Source: Phlebiopsis flavidoalba (Eukaryota > Basidiomycota > Agaricomycetes > Polyporales > Phanerochaetaceae). From it: 64,000 nucleotides of DNA. Positions 45,310-57,873 of the stretch are shown here, piece after piece (positions within the stretch are counted from its first letter, which is position 1; the number at the start of each line of letters is the position of its first letter). The notes beneath the pieces are model-generated. The model saw only the letters and a list, made by a program, of their open reading frames with translations. It did no database searches and was not told the DNA's origin. The translations under genes were made by a program, and so were the position numbers. The DNA is taken from contig JAOCPU010000042.1 in the NCBI GenBank assembly GCA_035772785.1, positions 62,001-126,000 on the forward strand, read 5' to 3'.

Positions 45310-47547
45310 CTATATTGACGGCACGATGCAGTCTATAACCGCACACCTCTTTTCGTGCAGAATCACCTGGATCGCCTCCTCGAATGTCTCCCGGAATTTG
45401 CCTGGCTCCGAGACGCGACGGCCCCATGCTCCGCCGGCGGCCACAGCAATCTGGGAGTAGTCGGGCATGTCGGGCCCGAAAACCAACGGAGAGACGTGAG
45501 CCAGGTGCTTTGCTGCCAAGTCCCGAGGGATATATGCCTAGCATTGAGTTCCGTGGTGACTACGAGGATCAGGGTGAGTAACGGATTAATTTACTCAGAT
45601 GATGTCACTCACAGCCCATCCGCCGTTGTTTAGAATAATCGTGAGGAACGGCTAATGAGGCAAATCAGTCTATGTGCGAAAGGAACGACTACCCACGTAC
45701 CGCATTGTACCTCCTTGCCATCCAGTACGCAGAGCTCGGGACACCGAACAAGTATGACCCGTCTCACGACGACAGCAACAATGAGGTCGTAATCCTTCCC
45801 GCGGCCAAGACTAATGCCGATAGCAGCTCCCATCGCCCACCCCAAACTAGACCCGCCCGAGCAAAGCATGCTACCCGGAATACTCGGCCTGATGTCCCCG
45901 GTCCCCACGTCGGGGCATAGTTACTGATGCCCTCGTTAAGCCAGAGCGTGCGTGCGCCGCCGTTCGGCGTCTTTTGCGCGACGGCCTCGTGCCCTCCCGG
46001 AGCGTTGCTAGGATGAACGCAGCTCGGCGACTACTCGGGGTCCTTGAGTGCCCCCACACCCTCCGCTGTCGCGCGGAGCCGCGCAAGGAACGCGTCGTGC
46101 CTGGCAGACAAATTTCGAGGAACGCGTGCTAATCGCGGACGCGTCGAGCCGGGCCGCTGCGCCGTCCGCTGCGGCGAGCAGTTGGCTCAGTGCAACCTCG
46201 ACGTCGGTGCGGCAGATTAGGTCTGCGTCCACGTGCGACCAGCCGTATGTCTGCTTGAGCGGATCCGGGTCGAGAACAAAGACCTTGGCACCTGGTTTGG
46301 GGGCGTTGCAGCCCCCCCCCCGGTGTGTCGATCCAGGGCACTTCGGTGTCGAGGAGAATGACGACGTCGGCTTCTGGAAGTACGGGGTTCTTTCCCGGCG
46401 AACGACATGCCGAGGAAGTGCGGATGATCATAAGGAATGGCGAGCGACGCGCATCCGACACCGAAAAGTGCGATACCCAACTTCTCTGAGAGGGCGGTTA
46501 GGAGGGGCACCGTCTTGGGATTGCGTCCGGAATTTCCGCCGAGAACAAGAGGAAACTCTGCCGAAATGAGCGCATGCGATGATGGATGGAATGGAACATC
46601 TGCGTTTCTTAGTACCTCACAACGACAGGCAGCAGGAAGGTGACATACCACCCGGCGAAAGACCAGTCGGTGACGAGGTAAGGGCGATATCGCAGGCCAT
46701 TTCTTCAAATCAAAACGCGTTGGTGGTTGCCGTGGGATCAAGCTCTTCTTCAAGAATCTCTCGTCGGGCGGAGAGGTAGACGGGGCCCTTCGGCTCACTG
46801 ACCGCACTACGACGGTGTGCCTGGAGAGCGCGAAGCGCAAAAAAGTGACGTGCCGTCAGAAATGATTCAAGCTCACCGGAATCGAATGGACCTACAATTG
46901 GAACGCGCGCATCACTGTCTTCGACACATTTCGCCCACTCATGATCTGATTTGTATGACCGATGTATTGGGCGAACAATCGCTGCCTTGGTCCGGTACGT
47001 CTGCATACTTACTAGTCAGTTGGTTTGGAGCATTAGAAAAATATACCGTCGTTTGGTATTTACGGCGCCTTGGGGCCACATCGGCTCATTCAGGGTCTCA
47101 TTTTTCGAACCCTTTCAACTCTCCCTGTCCGGAATGTGGCGCCATCCCGGCAAAGATGATCACAGGAGCCACGTCCACCGGCGGTCGACGAGGTTGTTGA
47201 ACTGCACCAGCCTAAAGCGCCTGCGTGAACGAAAGAAGCATTCAGTACACGAACATTCAACAGTTGGTTTGCTTACTTTGCGTTCCGACGTACATCGACG
47301 TGCACGATGACGAACAAGTGTTGGCGTTCCGGTGACCTGCGCAAGGCCCTGAGCAGCACGCAGCGCGACCATCTCATTCGGCGACGATGATGATCTCGAG
47401 TGACGTGTTTTCCCCGTCTCAACGCGCTGGGCCGCTCGAGCTCACCTCCAGGAACGCGGGATGGTCATTTCCCCAATTCACGAAGGCATGCGTGACGCCC
47501 AAGCCTTGACGAGCGTGTCCGAGAAACACAGCAGCAGTCGTGAGCAT
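45310..47547 (-). CDS. Thiamine-diphosphate-dependent enzyme, acetolactate-synthase-like
   Basis: Start at 47547 (MLTTAAVFLGHAR), then GVTHAFVNWGNDHPAFLEEL, PNEMVALRAAQGLAQVTG at 47360 (the E is the conserved glutamate that activates thiamine diphosphate), EPKGPVYLSARREILEEELD at 46770, EFPLVLGGNSGRNP, LGIALFGVGCASLAIPYDHP, GMSFAGKEP, AKVFVLDPDPLKQTYGWSHV, DADLICRTDVEVALSQLLAA (middle domain), a SSLGWAMGAAIGISLGRG block, AVVGDGSYLFGVPSSAYW at about 45760 (GDGS and following N: metal and cofactor site), IILNNGGW, and stop at 45310-45312. The three-domain layout is that of acetolactate synthase, benzoylformate decarboxylase and related enzymes. Which substrate it uses cannot be told. Many frame breaks occur, one at 10 C (46312-46321). 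It converges with the F-box gene. Confidence 0.85.
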
Positions 47548-49841
47548 CCTGCGCTATGACCGGCTCACTCAGTTGTACGGGTGTAAGGTGGTAACACCGT
47601 CGACGTTATCGGACGACATCGCCTAGGCCCAGTTGGCCAGATATATACTCCGGGAACTCAGTGGGCTCGAAAGCTTGCTGGGGTCGCCGTATTGTTCCCG
47701 TGACAATGCGTAGAGTGTTGCAATGTTACAATGTCCGGATAATGATTCGCTGTCGGCTTCCAGAGCCGCTCGAGGCTGACATACAGGAGTCGGGCAGGAT
47801 GCTGGATGTAATGCAGTGATGAGCCAGGCCCTCGACAGTGCACAGCCCTGACTTAGGGAGCTTTCACGTGAGAACGCTGGAAAGGGCTTGTCCGTCAGAA
47901 ATGCTTTGCAAGGACCGACCGAGGACGGCTCTGTGCACCACTTGGATAGCTTGCAGATACTGGTGGGCTACCATGCCGTTTAGAGATTAGTCGCTGTGAT
48001 AGAGGCTTACACTAGACCTGAAGTCGATGCATGAAACACCCTGACTCTGGATCAGATACTTCTATACAAGGGACGTCAGAGGCGGATGCGAAGTTTATGG
48101 ATGAAGCATACTGAAGAAGAATCGTTGCTGATTAGTCCGCGTTGAAAGCGTCTCGTCTCACTGTTCGCCGGAGGAGTATGACGAAGGAGAACACTCTGCC
48201 AGTTAAGAATTGGTGTCCGCTCCACAAATTCCATGTGTGACCATAGCGATATTGCAGCTCCCGCTCAGGATCTGCTTGCCAACGGGCTGTGATGCTGAAG
48301 GGCTGTGCCGTTTTAGTTGTGAGTCATGCACGGGGGATGATTGGTTACTCACCCTCCGAGGCCCGAGAGCCAGATCATCTAGGTGGACTTATCGCAGAGA
48401 CGGTGTGATCAAATAGGAATGACACTCAAACTGGATCATGCTCTGACATCTCGTACGAAGAAGCAGATGTGGCTGGGCTGAGCCAGACTGTGCTTTGCCG
48501 AAAAGCCATATTCTTGCCCGTAGCGACCCTTAACGGGGTAGAGTAAGCTTTAACAGTAAGTTAAACTACCGTGACGAAGAATCGCAGTTGGGACATACGA
48601 GACGTCGGCACGGATAAACCCTGAGACTCAGTCACGTAGGTACCTCCAGTTTCCAGGCATGTTGGGTGCCGTTTTGATGGTACCAAGCTGTGCTTGCAGT
48701 CTTAGGCCGAGACATTGCATGTGCGAACATGATTCGGTTTACCTGCATTCCTTTCGCGTGTTGTGGGAGCAGTTAGCATTCTAGTGAAGGTGTGAGTCCA
48801 CTAGATTCCCGTAAACAGCAAATTTTTAACGTACAACTTTTGTGACGTTGTTAGGAGCGTTGCCCAGGATCCGGAATTGGTCTGCCCAAGTGACGGCATT
48901 ACCCGTTCACTACCGAGGAGGGTTGAGTGTTTGTCCACCAACACGCCCGCAACTAGACATAAAGGGCTTCGTGAATTTCCCTTCCTTCCTAACACTTGCG
49001 ATTCCAGATGGGAAAACTTAGCATTCGCCCCCCACCAGGTTCTGAAACAGGATTATATAGGCCGGAATCGCAACCGCGGGGGTGGCATGACAGTCAATAC
49101 TGGGTCCCGTAGAATTATTCTTTGGCAGGACGACGAGACCGAGTAGACGGCGAGAGAAGGGAAGGGGGGCGAGGGGGCTCAGGCGAGTGGCAAGGAAGAG
49201 CTTGAACATTATTGTTGAATAAACCTGTAGTGATCTGACCGAGTCGTCCATCCGGGTCGAGTAACGCCACCACCTCCTTATACGGCGGAACGGGCTGTAG
49301 TCCGTTGTTCGCTGAAAGAAGGAAGACGGAGTGGCTTCAACAGTTCGGATATGTGCGCGGTTAATGGGAAATCATGAGACGTGCCAGTCGGGGCTATTGA
49401 TTTGTGTATGGGCTGTGGATGTGGTTCAGGGAGGGAAGCGAGTCTGTACCGAAAGGGGGTTGTTCCGTTCCTATCTCCAGGCTTGGACAGACTGTACATA
49501 GCTAGGCAAATGGAGTGTCGAGGGAGGGCCCTCGAATCTTTTCCTGGTGTGATGGGTCTGTAGGCCGAACGACGAGTCGCGACCCGAGATGTTACAGATG
49601 GCGTTTCTCGTGCTGCATGGCCTATTATAACATGTCAGAGGGGGGTCGAGAGCCAAGTATAAGGTGACCCCGAAGCATCACCAACCGTGACTCGCTTTGG
49701 CGGTAATTTCTGGACGTTTGTTTGAGTTGACAACATGAGCAAAGACTGTCTTCCGCGAGGCCCTCGAGTTCGTTGGCGCACTGGGAGAGAAATACATGTG
49801 CAACGCTGGTTTAGGACTTTCTCAGTGTTTTTCCAATCGCA
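47548..49841. other. Long stretch without a recognised gene
   Basis: Minus-strand frames at 49018-49251, 49278-49499 and 49471-49656 follow one another and could be a broken hypothetical gene (VYSTIMFKLFLATRLSPLAP is hydrophobic). From 47550 to 48800 nothing stands out on either strand. Confidence 0.35.
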
Positions 49842-50315
49842 TTACGAATTAGTATGATTCGTACTCACACCTGCGACATAACGAGTCACTAGCATTGACC
49901 CGTCGACAAAGATGTGGCGCTTCCACAGCTTGAATTGTGAGCACCATGGCGAGCGGTCGCGTGGTGTTTCGCGAGACCTAGTGTGGAAAACTCTCAGCAT
50001 ATACCTAGTCAATAATGCAGATATCCAATAACCTCCTCGTAGGATCACAAGGTACACTTGAAAATCCGACACGCCTAGTCGCACTGTCGTAGTGACAGAG
50101 CAACTAGGGCTATCTTGTCTGAACTCTGCATCGGAAAAGCCGATGTCGCCCCCCCAGTTTCCTTTGGATAAGCCAAGGTTTCGTGGGAGAAAATGAGGAC
50201 CATAGCTTTCAAGAAGATATTCAGAAAATGAAACTTCTGTGGAGTCTGGTGAGATTAAATTTTGCATTTGCACGGTCGCGAGGTGGTGGCGGTTTTCGTC
50301 AACCTGCTTCGGCAA
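49842..50315 (-). CDS. Hypothetical protein divergent from UBC1
   Basis: An unbroken 157-codon minus-strand frame from ATG 50315 to stop 49842. It contains SFSEYLLESYGPHFLPRN and VRLGVSDFQVYLVILRGGYW, with no recognised domain. The start lies 141 bp from UBC1, which reads the other way, so the two could share a promoter. An unbroken frame of this length in indel-rich sequence is mildly supportive. It could equally be chance. Confidence 0.35.
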   Translation of the reverse strand: MPKQVDENRHHLATVQMQNLISPDSTEVSFSEYLLESYGPHFLPRNLGLSKGNWGGDIGFSDAEFRQDSPSCSVTTTVRLGVSDFQVYLVILRGGYWISALLTRYMLRVFHTRSRETPRDRSPWCSQFKLWKRHIFVDGSMLVTRYVAGVSTNHTNS

Positions 50316-50456
50316 CTGCCGAGGAAGTCCGAGCCGTCATCCATCCGTCTGACATCCTCTGCCCATTCCCTATCACAACGCTACGACCCATCTCTTCCCC
50401 TCATTTCGGTCTGTATCTCTAGTCTCAGACCTCATATACTCATTCTATTCTTCCCT

Positions 50457-51237
50457 ATGGATGCTCGACTTCGCCGCGTTAACAAGAAATTGCGGGTGAG
50501 TTCGTAACGCAGAATGTGGCTTCGGAGTTATGCTTATTATGTCTCGGGCACAGAACTGTAAGAATGACAAGACCTCAAAGGTCACTATCGACCTAGTCGA
50601 TAATTCCCCATATCATCTCATTGGAGCGTTCTTTTGATGGTCCCGAAGACACGCCTTACGACGGGAGGCCACTACCAGGTCGTAAGTATTGATTTCTTTT
50701 ACAATTTAGTTCTCGCCTCTCACCTCGAGCGGCCGTAGGACATTGTGATTTCCGGAGTCATATCCATTTCAACCTGTGAAGATGAAGTTTATAACCAAGG
50801 TCTAACCACCCGAACGTTTCATCCGCAATCAGGCGCGATCTGTCTCGACATTCTGAAGGATGCATGGTCGCCCCGTGCTCACCCTAAAGTCGACGCTCAT
50901 ATCACTACAGTCGCTTCTATGCTCGCCGGAACCAAACGACCCACAAGACGCCGAAGTGGCAAAACACTACATGACCAGCAAGTCGAGCTTCGAGGAGACT
51001 GCGCGGTATTGGGCCATCACCTATGCGGGCGCGCACACCAAAGTCGGAGCAGGGCGTCGGTAGGGTAGACGGTGAGGTCGCGATGGCGGGGTCTCGAGAA
51101 GGCGCACGTGGACCGGTTTTTTGAGGCTCTTGGTTTTGAGCGAGCTAAGGTGTGGTACGTGCATTCTTTTCTGTCATTGCATCATTGTCCCCGATGCGAT
51201 CCGTTCCTCTAGATTTGACGTCCTCAGGGACGATTGA
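50457..51237 (+). CDS. UBC1: Ubiquitin-conjugating enzyme E2 with C-terminal UBA
   Basis: E2 of the Ubc1/UBE2K class, which passes ubiquitin from E1 to substrates or E3. Exons: 50457-50495 ([13 protein letters not shown]), 50554-50681 ([32 protein letters not shown]), 50739 onward ([37 protein letters not shown] with catalytic [41 protein letters not shown]). After the UBC fold comes [19 protein letters not shown] at about 51100, a UBA-type element, and a short last exon (DVLRDD) ending 51235-51237. The C-terminal UBA distinguishes Ubc1/UBE2K from other E2s. Introns are 57-58 nt. At least four single-base indels sit in exons 2 and 3, all removable by changing one homopolymer or base. The last intron is tentative. 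Confidence 0.93.
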
Positions 51238-51717
51238 ATCTTTTTACCGTCGGCGCAAATGTCCCCAAGATCAACGAGGATAGAATTGTAGAAGAGCTGC
51301 TCAAATAATACCCTCAGTTTTTGTACTCCTATAACATCATCCTGTCGTACAATGTTCCGCATGTAGCTATTGATTCATCTGTGCAAATAAGGTGTACACG
51401 TCTGGGGTCACATATCCCACCGCCATTGGTGGAGTGACGGTGCTTATCATGGCTATCGTGATGCTGCAAAGGCTTCCTTTGTCTCACAGCGGTTATTACT
51501 TTGACGAATTACCGATGCGTTGTATCCCACACACTCATGCTTGGTGAGAGCCTGGGAAACATTCCGTGTTTACTTGATCACTTCTTGTACTAGAATATCA
51601 TAAAATCGCCCATGAATTCTAAATACCCATTCTAACGTCGATCCGAGAGGCTAATCCCATATTTCCACAAAGCCACGGAATACGCGAAGGAGCATTAGGA
51701 CCGAATAGTCATATAGG
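51238..51717. other. Convergent 3' spacer
   Basis: It lies between UBC1 and the aspartic protease, both ending here. No gene, repeat or RNA was recognised. Confidence 0.45.
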
Positions 51718-53232
51718 TTACCGCCTTCTTAAATACGGCCGCGTATCGCAAAATATACTGATCGGCGGTTGACTCAAGCCAGAGGCGCGAAAACCGACCT
51801 GGAGGTTGCCGAAGTCGAACTCTGAAAACGCACACACATGTAAGTCCAACACCACATTGCAGACAAGGTGAATGCTCACGTTCGTATAGACGTTACGCAG
51901 GAAGAACGGTCTCCCTAAATATCCAGAAAGCACCTCGCCACATCTCACAGCTTACAGCTACATGAAATACGCTAGCTGGAATTGTAGCCCTTAAGTAGGA
52001 AAGCCCTCGTTCCTGCAGCCCATGATTCACTCCACGCAGCGTTCCTATGGCGTTCGAACGGCCCTGCTCAATGTTTCCCAAAGTTTGAACTGTCGCCAGA
52101 AGAGAGATTTCAGGTGTATCCTAGTCCTCGATAACGCTGTTTGAAAGCGGAGCGGTTGGAGGGGACCTCATTGCCAGGGGATAACGAAGAAACCGGGGCC
52201 AATTAAACGTCGGACAACGGCCACCACGCCGATGTTTTGAAGGATCAATAAAATCATCCAGAGAATTGTTTCGAATAAGTTAGCGCCACGTGCCAGCTGT
52301 CGCATGTTACGCACGATTCAGCAGATCGTCGAGCCGTCTGTCGACGATGGGCATCCTATGACGTCGTGCTCATCCGAAAGTACGGCGCGCGCACGACTGC
52401 GTACCCTTTGATACCTCGGCTCTCCCAGACACGCGAGGGCGGGTGTGCGCTCACTCTGATCAAACGGCTAGAGACATGGTTGAGGTCCTTGATGCCGTGC
52501 GGAATGCACTCGTGGTCGGTAGCTACCGAGGAAGAGCTCTAAGCGGCGACCGTTGTGTGTTCCAGCGTCACAGATGCCGAACGTCTGGTCTCGTCGTCTT
52601 GTTTCTGCAGACCACGTAGCGACTGCGAAGACGGGCGACGGCCCGTCTCGGAGATCGAGATGAAAGCCAGTCCGAGGAGGCCGTCGGGCGGGAACTCATT
52701 GGTGTTGAACCCGGCCGAGTACTGCGTGGCAGCGACGGACCGGTTGGACGGTTTGCTGAACAAGGCCTCCGAGGGCTGACTGTGTCCTGGTGAAGACCTC
52801 ACCGTTGAAACACTGGAGCCACTCAGCGACACTCGATGGAGAATGTCTGATGTGGTCTACCCCGGCTTCGGTGCTACTTGCGGCTGGATAGGCGGTACTG
52901 AGACCACTGTGACCATGACAGTTGGAGGTGCACCTAGCTACGGGCAAGAAAGAAGTCGCTGCGGAACCAGTATCGAACAAGTCAACTAAAAGACCCAGGG
53001 ATTGAGTCGAGCGCTGCTGGAGTTATTCAGTCGAGGCTCGTTACCAGTGAAGGGTCCCTTCTATCAACGGTGTTCCTACAGAAGACACCAGCCTTGCCAC
53101 AGCCTCAAAGTCGTCATTAGAGCGAGGCCTGACTCGAGGCTCGTCGCGCGGCTGAGCAATGCTGCGTTTTAGACGGGTGTGATTGATTGTCGGCGTGAGG
53201 TGCTTCCGTGTTGTCGTGTGTTGGTGGGTCAT
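51718..53232 (-). CDS. Pepsin-family (A1) aspartic protease
   Basis: Minus strand. A propeptide-like part (53232-53041) leads to VGTPLIEGTLHW, then LFDTGSAATSFLPVARC at about 52960, the first catalytic DTG motif with the usual following cysteine region (CTSNCHGHSG). Next SLSGSSVST, FTRTQSALGG, FNTNEFPPDGLLGLAFISIS at 52690 (the PxDGLLGLA block of A1 enzymes), a LFLGS element near 52480, and a second catalytic motif VDTGSTIC near 52335, recovered by dropping two bases. The C-terminus has LGRPFFLRNVYT and EFDFGNLQVGFRA at 51900-51790, the closing signature of the family. Both aspartates are present. A1 proteases of fungi are usually secreted or vacuolar; no signal peptide was located, since the 5' end is obscured by indels. 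Confidence 0.88.
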
Positions 53233-55865
53233 TGCCAGTGTTCGTCACCTTGAATGCGGCAAAAACCGCGGGTGTCAACTTTCCTGATGGCGGGCTGAGT
53301 TCCCATTACACGTATGAACTAGACTAAAAGGAGTACCCACGCTGAAGCTGCGTTTGACTGTTCCTCTAGCCAAGGCCGTGGAATGTCGGTCCGGTTGCCA
53401 TCGTCCCATACTGGAAGGTGCGGCGTGCTGATTGTTAAGCGCGCGATTCGATACTTTAGTAGGGGCGCTGAGGTGCTGGGCCGACACGCTGTCAAGTCAA
53501 AGAGCGGCAGAGGCAAAGGCAACAAAGTGCAGACTGAGTTTTCCGATGCGCATTGTTGTGATGCTTCGGAGGACGCGACTTTTGCTGGTGAAAACTGGCG
53601 GTTAGAGCTCGTCTTTTTATACCCTTCAAAGGAACAACCACTGAGGACGTACCTAAGCAGAAAATGGTACGCCGTTCGGAATGAGAAGGCGCCATTCGTT
53701 GCATGCGGCGGTTCGTGGGCTCGGGTCCGAGCGCCGCCTCCTGGACTATGGCCTTTCGCCACAATGGCCGAAGATGCCCAATCATGCGCATGATTACAGC
53801 TGGTGAGTAGTTGGCGGCTCTCGGATGTACAGTGTATCCTTAATCAATGCGGCACCAACAGACATAGAACTTCACATATAATAGAGGAAGCACGGGAATC
53901 GTTTGCACGACATGGATGCCGGGTAATGGTCTGATAAGATGAACAAATCGAAGGTCTATGACGTTTTCAAAAAGTCACCGTCCTGGGGACTTGGATGGAG
54001 ATAACGGTGCGCTCTGCTTTGGATCTTTATGTAATCCCTTACTCTGGCTGCGGGCGTGCGACGACAAGACCTAGGGTTTGCAAGTGTGAAGGGACCATAG
54101 TCGAGGATATACACTACTTCGCCTTGTCAAACTTGTCGGTGGCCGGCTCAGAGTCACAGAGAACTAGGGGGGACCCGAACGCGACGTTCGTGGGCAGTGT
54201 ACGCCAGCAAATCAGACGGTATGACAGAACGGTAACATAAAGACACCCTGAGACACTATTATCTGACACATTACGATATTACAAAAACCGTGCTCAGGAC
54301 GCGCATGCTCGTGTGCCAGGCCTGTAGGATGTCCGATTTTCGACACTGGACAAAAAAGTGGTTTGCTCGTTATGAGATATATGATTGAGCGTTGCAAGAA
54401 TAGTCGACTTACGTTTCGAACCGTTCCCGGGACGTACAATTGGTCTTTCCGGTCTACCTCGGGCGTATCCGTGCCTGCGGCCACAAACAGAGTCTCACCC
54501 AGGTGAGCAGTGGGGGACCCTTCGGTGTTACAAGGGCTCATGGACGTTACTAAGAACGTCTTGTATGTGACTGATGGAACCTTGCGTACAATGCCATTTT
54601 TCTCGAGAAATAATATACAATCAATTTAGAAATTACTACAATAATGGAAGCGTGTGCAAGGATTCCTTCGGGAAGCAAGTGGCGCGCTCCAGGTCTTATC
54701 TGAATGCTTGCTCTGTCGTTCCATGAGCTGCAGCATTCCTTACTTACGTTTTTGAGGGCATATTAATATGCGAGATACTCAAAGGTACACTTCTCGTCCA
54801 TTTTTTGGTAGATACTGCTCTGCAACGATTTTCAGCCCAAGTGACCTTATTGTTTTTATGAAATTTTTCAACGTCTTCTGGGAGCCTTCGCAATCTCGGT
54901 CTCACGCTTGGACAGATGAATTCCGTGTCCAGTCCGCACCTAGCGTAACCGGTCCTGAACGAGGGCTATAAAGGTTCCCCTTCTTGGTGAATACCAACAT
55001 ATAGGATGGGTGTTTGACCGAAAAAGAGCTGTAAATATTCTGCTACGCTTGGAAAACCTGTGAGGTTTGTAACAGATCGTGTCTTGATTTTTTATGAGTG
55101 ACGATTGATGGCACCAGTCTCCTCCCGCGGAGTAATGTGAGGATCAGCAGAGTGCTCAGAGTGTGTCACCGGCGTTGCAGAGGATATCTTCATGCAGCTG
55201 ATCTTGGTGTGGAGAGTGTGTCGACGCGCACGGGTGAAATCTCTTCCGACGATGTGTCCATCGTAGCATCCGCCTCGGTTCGTGGTGGGCGTCGGAATCA
55301 AACTGAACAACCAACTTCACTCCAGACCAGTCCTGTGAGGCGATGAGCGAAGAGGCACTTAACAATTCGAGGGTCAACCTACATATGATACAATATGATC
55401 TGCTCCCGGTTTAACGGGCACATCGGAGTTCATTGCTGGGCGACAAGTCGCCTGCTCGAAAGTCTCGGAATATCCGCCACCCCAGCGTTCAATCTGTTCT
55501 TCCCACCTCTGGACACAAAACGGTCTTTTGCCCAATCAATTGTGGAGATCAATGCGAAAATCGAGCTTGCTGTAAAGGTCCCAAGACAACCATCGTCGGC
55601 CCACCCAGCAAGCTTCATCAAGTTGTTTCGATCGGTGATAATATCAACAGCAGACCACGTGTAAATAATCTGGCCTAGATTCGGTAGACGACATGAAATC
55701 GACCGCTTCAAAAAGAGGTAGCATTGGGTAATCCGGGAACTTGACGTGTCGCGAAATCGTTTGTACATCGTTCCTGCGACTGGCTGGCTGACCGTCACTG
55801 GTAGGGACGGGGTGACCCAGACGGGTGGGCAGCCTAGGCACGGGTAAGGTCACTGTCACAGGCCA
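53233..55865. other. Stretch without a recognised gene
   Basis: Opposed frames at 53319-53762 (minus, 147 codons) and 53383-53793 (plus, 136 codons) overlap fully, so at most one is real; neither has a motif. The minus frame could contain 5' exons of the protease. Frames at 54212-54541 and 55430-55798 (minus) are likewise unassigned. Confidence 0.35.
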
Positions 55866-56292
55866 TTATCGTGACATGTAATGCGCACCAGGGACGATCA
55901 TTGTTGGCACATTCACGTCTGTATAGTTATAGGACGCCAGAGACTTAACATCCGAAATCATGATATCCGTCTCATCCTCGGACAGCTGGGGCCTCTCCAA
56001 GATTCGGATGGCACCTAGCAGCAGGCCCTCCATTAGATCCCGCGTTGACGTCTCTGCATCCCCTTGCATTGAACCACCAACGACCTCGCTGCCCGCTTCC
56101 ACGACCACGGCCGAAATGGCCTCTGGGCTGAAAGTCGCTGTTATTAGACATCCTGTAGTTGACAAGGTTGTCATCAAGAGACAACTGTAGGCAGACCGTC
56201 AGTCTCGCACCTTCGAACTGAAGAATTTTGAGAGAGTTGTGATTAGGATCAGCTCCTGAGAAAGACGCTTGCCACGCTGATGTATCGCGCAA
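55866..56292 (-). CDS. Hypothetical protein
   Basis: Two minus-strand frames (56292-55972 and 56177-55866) combine across one break into a plausible protein: SLKILQFEGARLTVCLQLSL, then FSPEAISAVVVEAGSEVVGG, DLMEGLLLGAIRILERPQLS, EDETDIMISDVKSLASYNYT, ending VPGAHYMSR. The text is acidic and helical-looking. No family was recognised. It lies downstream of HIS1 on the same strand, but there is no sign of co-transcription. Confidence 0.4.
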
Positions 56293-56630
56293 CGTGCAAG
56301 AAGCTCACGACCGGTGTGGTGCATAGTTTACTGCGTTGTTCGTAGCCATCGCCCACGCAGCTCGTGACTCGTAACAACAAGCCGAAGTAATGACGTTTTC
56401 ATTGTAGCCAACCGGTTGCCCGCCGTGTGCACTCTCAAAACGCCGGCATAGCTCAACGAGAAATCGATGCGTATGAGGCAATAGTTTGTGATATTCATGT
56501 GGACATTGCGCGTGATGTTATGGTAGTGTGATGTTATGGTACATATCTGAAAACAATTCTCAGATGAGGGCGAGGAGCATATCGAAATATTGTTGCTGTA
56601 CGAGTACATTCGACGTTGCGACGTCGTTCA
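56293..56630. other. Spacer downstream of HIS1
   Basis: A short direct repeat GTGATGTTATGGTA occurs twice at about 56511-56540. Nothing else was recognised. Confidence 0.45.
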
Positions 56631-57873
56631 TTACACTCTGCAGTTGTCGAGGTTAAATATTAGGATATCCTCTGCACCAATTGCCACCAGCTTGTCCATG
56701 ACGTCCCGCCATCTTACTTTTGAGAACCATCGAGCTGACCGCGACCCAAGCCTCATCTTCCAACGGACTGATGGTCGGCGCACGGACGGCCAGGTGTGAT
56801 TGTGGTCGGCCTCCGTAAGCTTGTCACGGCGAACGTTGTACTCGCATACGACGTAGCGTCCAGCGGCCACCACACCTGCTATCCTACTTGTGATGAGGCG
56901 GATGAGCGGGTTCGAGGGCGGGATGTTTTTGTACGCTTTGACTTAATGAGGACGGCCTCAGTGTCCAAGACGGTAGCGATGGCGTGCAAGCCTGCGTTAT
57001 TTTTTTGCTGATTCATCATAGTATCTCCAGATTCTGTGGGGCTTCAGTGATCAGAATTCAGAGACATTATCGTGAGCACGCACCCACGAGATCGACTGCA
57101 TGGCTGTCAGATTGGGTTGAATGACATCCAAATATCAAATAACTCACCAATACCATCAGCGAGGCCCAGAGCGCACGCTGCTTCAACACTTCCGCTACAA
57201 CATACTCTATCTTCGTCTTCTGCTCCCCGACAAGTCCCAGCTTCGTGTCAATGTCGTTAAAGTAGCTCCCCGACAAGACCTCGAAGGACGTGACGACCCG
57301 CTTGCCAGCAAGCTGCTCGACGCTCTTGATCGGTCCAGCCTCGGGAACCTGTACTTGCAGAGAGCACTTGCCGAAGCCCAAGCGGAGCACTTCCGAAACA
57401 TGTTCCTGCATATTGGCTTCGAGTATAACGTCGTGCCCGGTAATTCCGAGGTCGACGTTACCCATTCCTACGAAGGATGGAATGTCTGACGCGGGAAGAA
57501 AAAACGCTGCGAATGGTCAAAAACATTGCAGCCGACCGAAACGGGGACAGGGACTCACAGGGCCATGGGGTGATTCTTGACAAGGCATACATCCAATCGG
57601 TGGTGTCTCCGGAACTGTATATCCGCGCCTACATGGTTTGAGAGGAGGTTTTTCATATAGCAGAGTAGCAACGCACCAGCAAGGATTTCCATGCATTTTT
57701 CGTGCAGTCGCCCTACATCGACATGAGCCTCCGTCCGAGCTTTAAAGTACAAGCTCCTCCACCTTTCTTTGGAATGGCGAAGAGCAATCGGCCGTCGAGC
57801 GAATCTACGTCTGCGTGCAGTATGTAATCAGTAATCTGACACAAGGAATAGAATCTTTACTACTCACACTCAT
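56631..57873 (-). CDS. HIS1: ATP phosphoribosyltransferase
   Basis: Catalyses ATP + PRPP to phosphoribosyl-ATP, the first and feedback-controlled step of histidine synthesis. Minus strand: RLLFAIPKK (57790), intron 57713-57762, GRLHEKCMEILAG, intron 57629-57676, ADIQFRRHHRLDVCLVKNHP, MGNVDLGITGHDVILEANMQ at 57465, LGFGKCSLQVQVPEAGPIKS, LAGKRVVTSFEVLSGSYFND (PRPP region), KIEYV, LHAIATVLDTEAVLIKSKRT, VVAAGRYVVCEYNVRRDKLT, VMDKLVAIGAEDILIFNLDN and CRV with stop at 56631-56633. The C-terminal ..GA.DIL..N..NCRV is the regulatory domain end typical of the long-form HIS1. The order and near-complete coverage are decisive. The start at 57873 is tentative because the first short exon does not splice cleanly in frame. 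Confidence 0.95.

Noticed and set aside
46048..46569. 173-codon plus-strand frame
   Set aside because: It is a shadow of the ThDP enzyme on the minus strand.
53319..53793. Two opposed long frames (147 and 136 codons)
   Set aside because: They overlap fully and neither has a recognised motif; not annotated as genes.
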